NCBI GenBank assembly: GCA_910580105.1
Contig: CAJTWN010000002.1
Span: 124,001-188,000 of the forward strand
DNA from: an uncultured Clostridia bacterium
GTDB taxonomy: Bacteria > Bacillota > Clostridia > Monoglobales > Monoglobaceae
DNA: 64,000 nt
Reading direction: 5' to 3'
Under the pieces are notes generated by a model. It was given only the letters and a program-made list of their open reading frames with translations. It was not told the origin of the DNA and searched no databases. This document shows positions 55,433-64,000 of this stretch, in pieces. The translations under genes were made by a program, and so were the position numbers. Each line of letters begins with the position of its first letter. Positions within the stretch are counted from its first letter, which is position 1.

Positions 55433-55786
55433 TGCAAACTGTCCCCTTCGGAATTTTTTCAAAATCTCCAATTGATTCTATAAAATATTAAATTCATATC
55501 TCATCTATTTTAAAATATAACACAACTGAATCAAAATAGCAATAGCCTGTGCGGTCATTTTTCCTGTATTGCAAAGGTCACATAGAATAAACAGAACATA
55601 TAAAATAATATATGGTTTTTAAATATAATGAATTAACATAGTCAAAACAACATGTTGCCCCTTGGGCAGAGATATATGCCCACAATGCTGCCACCGACAA
55701 AATCAACAAACCAGGGCATTATTTCATAATTGCAGTCTATTTATTACAGCCGCTTTTTATGACAAAAAAATGATAAATCTCAGGCT
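55433..55786. other. Intergenic AT-rich region
   Basis: No gene or repeat is seen between the hybrid kinase start and the tRNA-linked repeat. Confidence 0.5.
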
Positions 55787-55861
55787 TACCGTACATATGA
55801 CACCTTAATTACTTACCGTACAAAACAAAAACCCCGCAAACCTTGAAGGAATGTGGGGTTT
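55787..55861. repeat. Block repeated 3' of tRNA genes (copy 2)
   Basis: 75 bases, close to 90 percent the same as 36785-36860, again on the 3' side of a tRNA unit, with the terminator hairpin toward the tRNA. Confidence 0.75.
55829..55861 (-). terminator. Terminator of the five-tRNA operon
   Basis: AAACCCCGCA (55829-55838) pairs with TGTGGGGTTT (55852-55861); the minus strand continues TTTGTTTTG. Confidence 0.75.
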
Positions 55862-55913
55862 CGTGGAGCATCATACCAAAAATGATACGCTGCCTTCCGG
55901 TGGACGCTGGGGC

Positions 55914-55970
55914 CCCCACGAAGCCCAAAGGCTTCGTGGGGAAAAGGAGGAGCAAAGCGAACTTTGCTCC
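55914..55970. repeat. Two tandem perfect hairpins between tRNA-Lys and its terminator
   Basis: A 12-pair GC-rich stem (55914-55925 with 55930-55941, loop CAAA) and a nine-pair stem (55949-55957 with 55962-55970, loop CGAA), seven bases apart. A weaker stem lies at 55867-55891. Confidence 0.75.
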
Positions 55971-55974
55971 GACG

Positions 55975-56050
55975 TGGTGACCCATCGGAGATTCGAACTC
56001 CGGACACCTTGATTAAAAGTCAAGTGCTCTGCCAACTGAGCTAATGGGTC
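55975..56050 (-). tRNA. tRNA-Lys (anticodon TTT)
   Basis: A 76-base cloverleaf with encoded CCA. GACCCAT pairs with ATGGGTC and the anticodon loop is CTTTTAA. Confidence 0.97.
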
Positions 56051-56080
56051 ATATTTAATTTATTTACAGCAAAAAAATAA

Positions 56081-56155
56081 TGGCTGGGCTGGCAGGATTC
56101 GAACCTACGAATGCAGCAGTCAAAGTGCTGTGTCTTACCGCTTGACGACAGCCCA
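56081..56155 (-). tRNA. tRNA-Gln (anticodon TTG)
   Basis: A 75-base cloverleaf with encoded CCA. TGGGCTG pairs with CAGCCCA and the anticodon loop is CTTTGAC. Confidence 0.97.
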
Positions 56156-56166
56156 ATATAAAAAAC

Positions 56167-56244
56167 TGGGGTGGATAAAGGGAATTGAACCCTTGACCTC
56201 CAGAGCCACAATCTGGCGCTCTAGCCAACTGAGCTATACCCACC
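56167..56244 (-). tRNA. tRNA-His (anticodon GTG)
   Basis: 78 bases including the extra 5' G typical of tRNA-His and encoded CCA; the anticodon loop is TTGTGGC. Confidence 0.96.
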
Positions 56245-56254
56245 ATATAAAGAC

Positions 56255-56331
<77 letters not shown>

Positions 56332-56375
56332 ATCTATACCATTCGGCTGTCACTCTTCGGTTGGCAAACTGAAAA

Positions 56376-56449
56376 TGGAGCGGGTGATGGGAATCGAACC
56401 CACGCAATCAGCTTGGAAGGCTGAGATTCTACCATTGAACTACACCCGC
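56376..56449 (-). tRNA. tRNA-Gly (anticodon TCC)
   Basis: A 74-base cloverleaf with encoded CCA. GCGGGTG pairs with CACCCGC and the anticodon loop is CTTCCAA. It is the first tRNA of the cluster in transcription order. Confidence 0.97.
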
Positions 56450-56593
56450 CCGTCTCAAAGCGACTCAGTTATTATAGCAAGGCTTTGGAAATTTGTCAAC
56501 ACTTTTTTTAAAAAAACTTCAAAAAAATTTCCAAAGCCTGCTTTTATTCGCAAAATTTGCACCTGTGTTTTTTGATTTATTATTTTTAAAATC

Positions 56594-57769
56594 CTATAAT
56601 TTTACCCATTCATCCATTGTACGGATGAATCTTTTCAAAATTGTCATTCGTTCCACGGCAGCCGTTGTTACAATATCCCTTCTTGCTGCTTCCGACCCAT
56701 CAATGGTATAAACAACTTCTCCAATTTTTTGCCCCTCCGTCACCGGCGCTGCAATAGATTCATCCATTTTGACCTCTTTTTCTATCTTCGTATGGTTTCC
56801 TTTTTTAATAATAAAGCCTTTTTCATCCGCCATCTTTGTACCAACACCCTCAGCAGTCCCCCCAACAACGGGCATTACCGGAAGGTCAACCTGCAAATCC
56901 TCCGGTTTTGCAACCGCATAGTTCGCAAATCCATAATCCAAAAGAGCCGTTGCACTGCTGAACCGCTCGGCCGTTGAAGGGGCACACAATACAACTGCAA
57001 TTAACTGCATACCATCCCGTTCTGCTGTGGCGGAAAGACAATACTTTGCCGTACTGGTAGAACCGGTTTTAAGCCCATTTGCTCCCCGATAGGTACGGAT
57101 TAATTTATTTGTATTTGAAAGGCCAAACTGTCCGTTCCGGAGACTGTCCATCCAAATGGTTGTATAATCAAATATTTTTGAATGATTCAAAAGTTCTTTT
57201 GAAATTAACGCAACATCCCTGGCAGAACTATAATGGTCAGCAGTCTCGTCCAAACCATTACAATTAATAAAATGGGTGTTTTGACAGCCAAGCTCAATTG
57301 CCCGTTCATTCATCTTCTCAACAAAAGCCTCTTCACTGCCACAAACAAATTCTGCCATAGCAACAGCCGCATCGTTCCCGGAAACCACTGCAATCGCTTT
57401 TAACATATCGTTTACGCTCATCTGTTCTCCGACCTCTAAAAAGACCTGCGAACCGCCCATAGAAGCCGCATGTTCACTAACTGTCACCATATCCTCCAAT
57501 TGGATTTTTCCACTGTCCAGCGCCTCCATAATAAGCAGCATGGTCATTGTTTTTGTAACGCTTGCAATCTGCATTCTCTCGTCCGGATTATACTCATACA
57601 ATACTTCTCCTGTTGTCTGTTCCATCAGTATTCCGGATTTTGCCTGAACCAACTGTGCAGATACGTCCGTATCCACCTGTTTTGCCGGGTCAGCGTACAC
57701 TGCGCCGCCCAACGCAAACACTGCAGCAGCCACAAAAATGGCGGCTATACGTCTAAATTTTTTTGGCAT
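56594..57769 (-). CDS. D-alanyl-D-alanine carboxypeptidase (PBP5/DacF type)
   Basis: 391 residues. The signal peptide ends near residue 26 (VYADPAK). The penicillin-binding motifs are Ser70-V-T-Lys73, Ser130-Gly-Asn132 and Lys234-Thr-Gly236; a C-terminal PBP5-type domain follows (about 290-391) and ends in an amphipathic helix for membrane contact. It trims the pentapeptide of peptidoglycan. Spore formers have several such genes; whether this is the spore-specific dacF is not decidable here. GGGAGG precedes the ATG. Confidence 0.93.
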   Translation of the reverse strand: MPKKFRRIAAIFVAAAVFALGGAVYADPAKQVDTDVSAQLVQAKSGILMEQTTGEVLYEYNPDERMQIASVTKTMTMLLIMEALDSGKIQLEDMVTVSEHAASMGGSQVFLEVGEQMSVNDMLKAIAVVSGNDAAVAMAEFVCGSEEAFVEKMNERAIELGCQNTHFINCNGLDETADHYSSARDVALISKELLNHSKIFDYTTIWMDSLRNGQFGLSNTNKLIRTYRGANGLKTGSTSTAKYCLSATAERDGMQLIAVVLCAPSTAERFSSATALLDYGFANYAVAKPEDLQVDLPVMPVVGGTAEGVGTKMADEKGFIIKKGNHTKIEKEVKMDESIAAPVTEGQKIGEVVYTIDGSEAARRDIVTTAAVERMTILKRFIRTMDEWVKL

Positions 57770-57993
57770 ATTCTTTACCTCCCATACTTCTGATACCTAT
57801 TCATATGCACTTTTTTTTCATTTAAGACCAAGCATAGCGCTTCCGCTTCCTGATAAACATATCCTTACCGGCTGTAAAAATATTATACGGATATATAATA
57901 TTTTTCTTTCTCCGTTTCAATATCATCACCCATACAAAATCACAATCATTTTGTATACTACTTTGCGTACGGAACCGTCTTAATACATTAAAA
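57770..57993. other. Upstream region of the carboxypeptidase gene
   Basis: AT-rich, with a minus-strand TATAAT near 57890 but no clear -35. No gene is seen between the carboxypeptidase and the dockerin-protein terminator. Confidence 0.4.
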
Positions 57994-58021
57994 AATAGCA
58001 GGCAAAAATTTGCCTGCTATT
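57994..58021 (-). terminator. Terminator of the first dockerin protein gene
   Basis: AATAGCAGGCAAA (57994-58006) pairs with TTTGCCTGCTATT (58009-58021); six T follow on the minus strand. Confidence 0.85.
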
Positions 58022-58152
58022 ATACTTATTTACTTGATCGCCCCGGATTTTAAATGTTCTTCCGGCTTTTTAATATCCCATCTGCAAGGAGCAATGAAAC
58101 ACATATTTGATCCTGTGTATCAACGGCATCTCCCGCAATTCTATAGTTCTCC

Positions 58153-61100
58153 CTATTCGTTCCAGGATACCAATACCATCGCTACGTCCTTGGAGTCTAT
58201 CTTCCCATCTCGATTCAAATCATACTTCGCGTATTCCGGATGATCTTCTACCAGATTATTCTCGCCAAAATAGGATACCACCGCTGACAGGTCATATACG
58301 TTTATCTTTCCGTCCTTCACGATTTCTCCTGCCAGGAAGTTCTTCGTAACTTCATTGCCGCTCTTTCCTTCTTCTACTGCCTCTGCACTATCTTTCACGT
58401 TGTTCCAGAAGTTCAGAACCTTATCCATATTCATATTTACACTGCAACGTGCCGTCCGATAGCCTTCGCCTTCAACGGTAACTGTATAGGCAATGTTCTG
58501 TGTCAATTCTTGTGTGAAGGTGTAAGCATTATCGGCCAATTCGCCGCCAAACTCCACTACAATATCCTGTGTCAAATCGCCGCCGGAAATGGTAGCTTTC
58601 ATCTGCTGATACGCTGCTGCATTGTCAACAATATTATTGGGGAATTTGACTGTAACGGTTAAGTTTTGTGTTGGAACTTTAATTTCCTTATCAATTCTGC
58701 CGCTCTCACCCTCTTCATTGTTCAGATCCAGTACACCTTTGCCTTCACCGCCGCCGGGTACAAAGCTGTCAACTATATTATCTGCAAGTTTTGCAGCATT
58801 TACAATATTTGTATCCGCCGCACTGTCTACGCTGAATACAACATTGCCGTAACCGTTAAATTTAACCTGACCGATTTTAATTTCTGTACCCGATACATCT
58901 GGTACGACACCATTAAAGTTAAAGAGATACCTATCCGTATCTTTGGTTGTAAGTGTTATATTTTCTGCGGCAAATATTTCATAGCCGGGCACTTTATTGA
59001 CGTTTTTGAATGTGAGATCTGCCGAGTTCAAACGGTTGATAGTTTTGTCGTCTGCACAAGCCAGAACAATATCATACATTGTTTCGTCTGCAGTTGGTAC
59101 AAATCTTACCTGAATCTCGTTTGCCGCCTCTGCAACAATATAATTTCCGTTCTCGTCCACAACGGGAGCAAAGCCTTCAGCAAGCCATTTTTTATCAACC
59201 GGTTGTTCAAATGTACCGCCGGAAACTTCAAATGCATCGTTATCTTCAAACTCTCCTTCAATAAGATAAGCACTAACCGTAGCCTGAAGTTCTCCTGTAA
59301 CCTTTCCTCCGGTTATGGTGATCTTATTTTCGCACTTATTTAAATCTTCAGGATCTCTGGTGCTGACACTTTTATCGCTGACGATGTCACCCTTGATGGT
59401 ACCGCCGCTAATATTGACCGTACTGGATAAACCAGTAACGGCCGGCCAACCATGATATGATGCTCTGGCCATTATATCGCCGTTGACCTTGGCCTCTTCA
59501 CTGATATTCACCGTACCGCCAGCCACTTCAATAGCAGTAGTAGATTCCTCTCCTCCCATCATGTCGTCAAAGCCTTCTTTGTTTTCCCACGGCGCTGTTA
59601 CAGGGGTAATGCTGCTGCCGGTCATATTGAGAGTATCCTGTTGTAAGGCAACTGGCGCCATGGCCTCAATCTCAGTACCGCTGAGATTAATAACACTATG
59701 ACAATAATCGCCGCCATTTCCCATGATCCCCATTAATGCCTCAATTTTACCACCGTTTAAATTGACAGTACACGCTCCGACCGTCTCGCTGTAGTCGTAG
59801 TCACCGACAGTCACAATCCCCATGGAGATTCCAAGGTCGGTTATACCCGAGCCAGTGCCCATTTGTGTATTAAATCCATCAATTTTACCATCGTTAAAGT
59901 CCACCGTGGAACCATTCTTTACGAGCATTGCCGTACCATAAGCGCCGCTCATTTTCAGCAAAAATCTGCCGCCGTCTACCGTTGCCGTAGAATTTTCAAG
60001 GCAAAGTATACAATTGTTATATCCCCAAATCTTCTCAGCGCTGCTCAATGTACCTTTCTCAAGGCGGAAGCTGGAATCTTGCATGTGAATCCATGATAAT
60101 TCAGTATATTCAAGGGAATCACTCGCATACATATGTCTATCATCTTTCGTCCCGTTGCTCGTCCCCGTACTAAATGCCAGCTCGCCGCTTTCATCAACAG
60201 AGCTGTCTGTCACTGTCATCACTGTACCGTCAAGCAGATTAAAGTATCTTGTCGCATTGATTGTACAGCCATTCAGATCAAGCGTAACATTTTTGCCGCT
60301 GATTGTAATATGTTCGTTTATATCAAAGTTCTGGGTAATTTTGATACTGACATTACCTTCACCTTCAAGAGCCGCCTTGAAGCTTTCAGCACTGTCCACC
60401 CAAGCAAGACCCGGCACCGTCAGCTCGTCATAAGTATTGTCCGCGTTAACCGCTTCAGAATTTGTTGAAGAAACATTCAAAACCGTGACCAGTTTGGATA
60501 TCTCTGTTAAGTCTGCACGATTCCGGGCAGAGCCAAAATATAAACCACAAGCAGCCGTATCATTTTCATTTCCTGTTACAGAAACTGCGTCAAGCGCAAC
60601 ATTGTTTACCGTGTTGACAGAATTCGCACTGGCAAAAATTTCACCAATAGCACCGCCGACTGAAAATACCTTATCATACTCTGCCGGTACACCATCACCA
60701 TTATAGGATACAGACACATTGCTGACCATACAGTCGCTCACTGTGTTTCCATACATCATGATACCAAGAATACCGCCGACTTTACGAACACCGGAGACTG
60801 CTATATTGGAGATATTGCATCCGGAGATGGAACTTTTTCCCTCGCCCTTATATCCCACAAGACCGCCAACGTTGTCGCCTTCCAGATCTGCCTGCACATA
60901 GCTTGCTTTAACATAACTGCCGTCATCAGCCTCAAGGCTGCATCCGGTTACATCCCCGTATGTATATCCGGTAATACCGCCGACCATATAATTGCCTTCA
61001 ATGTACACAGGACCTGTAACAGAGCAATTTGTTATATCAGCAGTATACGCGCATCCCGCAATTGCCCCGGCATAATTCGCTGCCTGGATTAATACGTTAT

Positions 61101-61563
61101 TAACTTCCACATTCTTAATTTCGCCGTCTGCACACTTCCCAAATAATCCGGCATATTCATCGACATTTACATTCAAATTTAAAATTGGTTTGTTGTTGCC
61201 GTCAAAGTTTCCCTTAAATGGTGTCGCTGCGTTTCCAATCGGTGTCCATTCTCCTTCCTCAACCATCCGGGCAAAGGGATCTTCAACATCTGTCTCATCA
61301 GGGGGAAGTACCTGATTCAAATCAATAGATTGTACCTCGTCATCAATTTTAAAGTAGGTATTCAGATAATTCTCACCATTATTAACCGCATCTGCAAGCG
61401 CACTTAAATCCTCAGCGCTTGCAATAATATAGGGATCACTCTCTAAACCGGTACCGCCGGAAAATTCAATCTGACCTGTTTCTTCTGCAACCGCCGGAAA
61501 GGCCATCATTCCAAGTACCATTGCGACCGCAAGGATCGCAGCCAATAATTTTGTTATCTTCAT
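58153..61563 (-). CDS. Secreted repeat protein with GLUG-like and beta-helix regions and dockerin-like C-terminus
   Basis: 1136 residues. The signal peptide (1-26, ending AVAEE) is followed by GLUG-like repeats (about 120-330, IKNVEVNNVLIQAANYAGAI and similar GGI/GGL units), a strand-rich beta-helix-like region (about 400-790), a cohesin-like beta domain (about 800-900, MYDIVLACADDKTINRL) and a dockerin-like end (about 1070-1136). The second calcium loop DLNRDGKIDSKD is canonical; the first (EIVKDGKINVYD) has Val at ligand position 3. No enzyme motif is seen. GAGAGGAG precedes the ATG. Its last 480 bases are nearly copied in the next gene. Confidence 0.85.
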   Translation of the reverse strand: MKITKLLAAILAVAMVLGMMAFPAVAEETGQIEFSGGTGLESDPYIIASAEDLSALADAVNNGENYLNTYFKIDDEVQSIDLNQVLPPDETDVEDPFARMVEEGEWTPIGNAATPFKGNFDGNNKPILNLNVNVDEYAGLFGKCADGEIKNVEVNNVLIQAANYAGAIAGCAYTADITNCSVTGPVYIEGNYMVGGITGYTYGDVTGCSLEADDGSYVKASYVQADLEGDNVGGLVGYKGEGKSSISGCNISNIAVSGVRKVGGILGIMMYGNTVSDCMVSNVSVSYNGDGVPAEYDKVFSVGGAIGEIFASANSVNTVNNVALDAVSVTGNENDTAACGLYFGSARNRADLTEISKLVTVLNVSSTNSEAVNADNTYDELTVPGLAWVDSAESFKAALEGEGNVSIKITQNFDINEHITISGKNVTLDLNGCTINATRYFNLLDGTVMTVTDSSVDESGELAFSTGTSNGTKDDRHMYASDSLEYTELSWIHMQDSSFRLEKGTLSSAEKIWGYNNCILCLENSTATVDGGRFLLKMSGAYGTAMLVKNGSTVDFNDGKIDGFNTQMGTGSGITDLGISMGIVTVGDYDYSETVGACTVNLNGGKIEALMGIMGNGGDYCHSVINLSGTEIEAMAPVALQQDTLNMTGSSITPVTAPWENKEGFDDMMGGEESTTAIEVAGGTVNISEEAKVNGDIMARASYHGWPAVTGLSSTVNISGGTIKGDIVSDKSVSTRDPEDLNKCENKITITGGKVTGELQATVSAYLIEGEFEDNDAFEVSGGTFEQPVDKKWLAEGFAPVVDENGNYIVAEAANEIQVRFVPTADETMYDIVLACADDKTINRLNSADLTFKNVNKVPGYEIFAAENITLTTKDTDRYLFNFNGVVPDVSGTEIKIGQVKFNGYGNVVFSVDSAADTNIVNAAKLADNIVDSFVPGGGEGKGVLDLNNEEGESGRIDKEIKVPTQNLTVTVKFPNNIVDNAAAYQQMKATISGGDLTQDIVVEFGGELADNAYTFTQELTQNIAYTVTVEGEGYRTARCSVNMNMDKVLNFWNNVKDSAEAVEEGKSGNEVTKNFLAGEIVKDGKINVYDLSAVVSYFGENNLVEDHPEYAKYDLNRDGKIDSKDVAMVLVSWNE
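58162..58644. repeat. Direct repeat encoding the dockerin-like C-terminus (copy 1)
   Basis: 483 bases. The distal 185 bases differ from copy 2 (61666-62127) at about two positions; the proximal part has a 21-base length difference in the linker and a modest number of substitutions. Confidence 0.9.
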
Positions 61564-61656
61564 TTTCTGTTCTCCTCTCGTTTTTGGAATAGATTGTTTT
61601 TAATTATCCATTTTTCCCAGAGGACGGGGAAATCTCCCGTCCTCCAGTTTTTTACC

Positions 61657-64000
61657 TCAGTTCCCCCAGGATACCAATACCATTGCTACGTCCTTGGAGT
61701 CTATCTTCCCATCTCGATTCAAATCATACTTCGCGTATTCCGGATGATCTTCTACCAGATTATTCTCGCCAAAATAGGATACCACCGCTGACAGGTCATA
61801 TACGTTTATCTTTCCATCCTTCACGATTTCTCCTGCCAGGAAGTTCTTCGTTTCTCCATTGGCTTCTGCTGTGTCCTTTACATTGTTCCAGAAGTTCAGA
61901 ACCTTATCTGCATTCATATTTACACTGCAACGTGCCGTCCGATAGCCTTCGCCTTCAATGGTTACTGTATAGGTAATGTTCTGTGTCAATTCTTGTGTAA
62001 AGGTGTAAGCATTATCGGTCAATTCGCCGCCAAACTCCACTACAATATCCTGTGTCAAATCGCCGCCGGAAATGGTAGCTTTCATCTGCTGGTAAGCCGC
62101 TGCATTGTCAACAATATTATTCGGGAAAGAAACATTGACGGTAAGGTCATTGGTTGCAGCAGCAATGTCAAAGTCTACCGCAGTTTCAGCCAAATTGCTG
62201 CTTAAAACAATATTATCATTCTTTGTTCTCTGTGCAACATCATTGGTTCCATCACCGCCGACTGCTTTCAGCGTACCGCTGCCATAACCACCAAGGATAA
62301 TGGTTGCAATATGAATCTGTTGGCCATCCAAATCATTGTTGGCATTGCCGAGACCTTCACTGGGATCTTCCATATCCTCTTGGTTCACACCGATTTCCTT
62401 GATCAGATACCGGTTCTCTCCAACAACAGAAACATCCCACTTATCCTTTAATTCCGCCGGAATAGTAACATCTGCAATATCAAATACACCCTTGGTAATC
62501 TCCAATGCAAGATCTACTGCCACCAAATTTTCCACGATTGCAGGCGTTCCATTCTCATCCGCACCGGTAATATACACATTGATCATATTGGTGTCTTCGA
62601 CTACTTCCAATTCTATCTTTTTCGTTACTTCTGTCAAATCTTCCGGAACAGCCAGCAAATCTGCCAGTGTACCATCCTCTGTAAACGTCTGATAATAGGA
62701 AGTTACGTTAATCTTCCCTTCCGTATTCAACATTGCATCAAAATCAGGTTTTTCTGTTCCCCAATAGTTTTCATTTAAAGTAACCGTACTGCCGTCGTTA
62801 ATTCCTGTTGCCTTTATATGCTCTTCGGGTGGATTGGTACAGAGAAAAACATTATTTGTAATATCAACAACCGAACCGTCTGCAAACTTACTCAAACGCA
62901 AAGCTCTGCCCTCGTAATTGCCAGCATCATTTTTATTAAGGCCCCACTCAATAAACTGATTATCTTTTATTTGAACAGAGGTGGCTGCATTGCCCGTATC
63001 ATCTATAAAGTTTAAGGTACCCCCGTTCATTCCGCTGTTCATAATCTTATTGCCCTTAATAACAACCTCGCCGCGTACTGTCGCACAAAAAGCGCCCGTT
63101 TGGTTATTATTGAACTCATTATCTACAATACTAAGTCCTGCAATTGCATCATCCGCATTATTAATGTGAATTGCGTATATATTTTTTTCGCCCTGTATAT
63201 TGTTAAATTTATTATTTCTGATTGTAAGCGTTTGGGCGTTTCCAATAAGATCTGTAGCTCCCCAGCCGACAAGCTTGATTCCCTTACCTTCAAAGCTTAA
63301 ACCTTCAATCGTTATCTGGATCCCCTGAGGAACCGTACCGTGCGCAAATTCAATTCCGCCTTTCAGCAGAGTGTTATCGCCGCCTTTTAAGGTAATGCTC
63401 TTGAGCGGCATTACAATCGCTTCTTCATAAACGCCGGAAAACAGCTCAACAACGGCACCTTCCGCAGCCTCATCAAAAGCAGCCTGTAAGTCGCTGTAAT
63501 ATGTATCGCCAATTTTGGCAACCGCAGTGGAGACACCATTTCCACCGGAGATTTCATACGTATTATTACCGATCAATTCGCCCGTATTGGAATTATTAAT
63601 AGAAACAACATTTTGCGCCACACCTGCAATACCACACGCAGTAGCACCAGTAATCTGACCACTGTTTGTACAATTTTCAATAATACGTTTTTTAACAGGA
63701 TCATTGCCCACAAAACCAATGATACCTCCGGCACTTTTTAAAGTTGTTACAGCGCCGGTATTTTCGCAGCCGCTGATGATACAAGATGAACCACCCATAG
63801 CATAGGACACAATGCCGCCCGAATATGTTCCATTAGAAACTGTTCCCTCGTTGACGCAGTTTTTTACCTCAACCTGACCTTTATTACTGATATAGCTAAT
63901 GATTCCTGCAGCGCCGGCAACAGTTTCGCCCTCAATCGTAATTGCGCCGACGTTTTTACATCCTTCAATAACAGAAATATCCGAAGTCGCACCGGCAAGA
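61657..64000 (-). CDS. Secreted repeat protein with dockerin-like C-terminus, 5' part outside the window
   Basis: About 780 residues are visible and the frame is open to the right edge. The N-terminal visible part has GLUG-like units (GCKNVGAITIEG, NCVNEGTVSNGTYSGGI, GCENTGAVTT). Next comes a parallel beta-helix of right-handed type (LTIRNNKFNNIQGEKN, LSIVDNEFNNNQ, VDITNNVFLC, VTLNENYWG), a cohesin-like domain and the same dockerin-like end as the gene downstream. The GTG at 63810 is internal and not a start. It lies 93 bases upstream of its paralogue on the same strand. Confidence 0.85.
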   Translation of the reverse strand, partial: LAGATSDISVIEGCKNVGAITIEGETVAGAAGIISYISNKGQVEVKNCVNEGTVSNGTYSGGIVSYAMGGSSCIISGCENTGAVTTLKSAGGIIGFVGNDPVKKRIIENCTNSGQITGATACGIAGVAQNVVSINNSNTGELIGNNTYEISGGNGVSTAVAKIGDTYYSDLQAAFDEAAEGAVVELFSGVYEEAIVMPLKSITLKGGDNTLLKGGIEFAHGTVPQGIQITIEGLSFEGKGIKLVGWGATDLIGNAQTLTIRNNKFNNIQGEKNIYAIHINNADDAIAGLSIVDNEFNNNQTGAFCATVRGEVVIKGNKIMNSGMNGGTLNFIDDTGNAATSVQIKDNQFIEWGLNKNDAGNYEGRALRLSKFADGSVVDITNNVFLCTNPPEEHIKATGINDGSTVTLNENYWGTEKPDFDAMLNTEGKINVTSYYQTFTEDGTLADLLAVPEDLTEVTKKIELEVVEDTNMINVYITGADENGTPAIVENLVAVDLALEITKGVFDIADVTIPAELKDKWDVSVVGENRYLIKEIGVNQEDMEDPSEGLGNANNDLDGQQIHIATIILGGYGSGTLKAVGGDGTNDVAQRTKNDNIVLSSNLAETAVDFDIAAATNDLTVNVSFPNNIVDNAAAYQQMKATISGGDLTQDIVVEFGGELTDNAYTFTQELTQNITYTVTIEGEGYRTARCSVNMNADKVLNFWNNVKDTAEANGETKNFLAGEIVKDGKINVYDLSAVVSYFGENNLVEDHPEYAKYDLNRDGKIDSKDVAMVLVSWGN
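61666..62127. repeat. Direct repeat encoding the dockerin-like C-terminus (copy 2)
   Basis: 462 bases matching 58162-58644, about 3.5 kb away in the same orientation. Confidence 0.9.

Noticed and set aside
55813..56007. Minus-strand ORF across the hairpins after tRNA-Lys
   Set aside because: Its residues simply read through palindromes, the repeat and part of tRNA-Lys.
58153..64000. A cellulosome gene cluster
   Set aside because: Dockerin-like ends are present, but no glycoside hydrolase catalytic domain or scaffoldin is seen in these two proteins.

Overview
The window comes from a spore-forming, mid-GC member of the Clostridia (Bacillota). The spore genes gpr, sigK and spoIIID, a V/A-type ATPase in place of an F-type one in this region, long-form HPF, SLH and dockerin surface proteins and strong AGGAGG-type ribosome binding sites all fit a gut-type anaerobe. 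From 1 to about 30 kb almost every gene is on the minus strand; from 30 kb on the strands are mixed.

Layout. 1-2.5 kb: a small operon with a HisD-like dehydrogenase, a 69-residue Cys-rich protein, a HisB-like dehydratase and the start of a HAD phosphatase; both His-like enzymes have altered metal-ligand positions. 2.5-3.05 kb: an AT-rich gap with four good DnaA boxes and a promoter/terminator pair that could make a short RNA. 3-8.5 kb: split transketolase, a YitT membrane protein, then cysE-cysS-mrnC. 8.6-9.6 kb: an HD-domain protein and an acidic lipoprotein. 9.8-18.4 kb: a complete nine-gene V-type ATPase operon. 18.5-20.2 kb: the UPF0210/UPF0237 pair. 20.6-26.4 kb: a mutarotase-like protein, hpf, hemW, lepA and gpr; rpsT is divergent from gpr. 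26.9-30.3 kb: a decayed gene, sigK and a two-component system. 30.4-33.1 kb: a DUF2508 gene and polyphosphate kinase.

33.3-36.7 kb: a PocR/AraC regulator divergent from an FAD oxidoreductase and an M14 metallocarboxypeptidase. 36.8-37.5 kb: tRNA-Thr, tRNA-Asp and spoIIID. 37.5-46.4 kb: a sucrose-PTS regulon that brings its own general PTS parts: scrR, scrA (IIBC), scrB, scrK, crr-like IIA and ptsI on the minus strand, with fruK and ptsH facing away on the plus strand. Sucrose would be phosphorylated through EI, HPr, IIA and IIBC, cut by ScrB, and the fructose fed to glycolysis by ScrK. The HPr has Arg at position 46 where the HPr-kinase target Ser normally is.

46.6-55.4 kb: an XRE regulator, a small ORF, an SLH-anchored protein, a GH130 glycoside phosphorylase-like enzyme, an SPL-like radical SAM protein, a sugar O-acetyltransferase and a large BvgS-type hybrid kinase. 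56-56.5 kb: five tRNA genes (Gly-Arg-His-Gln-Lys in transcription order), followed by a hairpin-rich tail that ends in a terminator block also found after tRNA-Thr. 56.6-57.8 kb: a D,D-carboxypeptidase. 58.1-64 kb: two tandem secreted repeat proteins with dockerin-like C-termini that are almost identical at DNA level, pointing to recent duplication or gene conversion; the second runs off the right edge.

The observations I rate highest are the HisB/HisD/HAD mini-cluster, the dockerin paralogs, the Arg46 HPr, the DnaA-box cluster and the repeated block 3' of tRNA genes. All functional assignments rest on reading motifs by eye; no database search was run.
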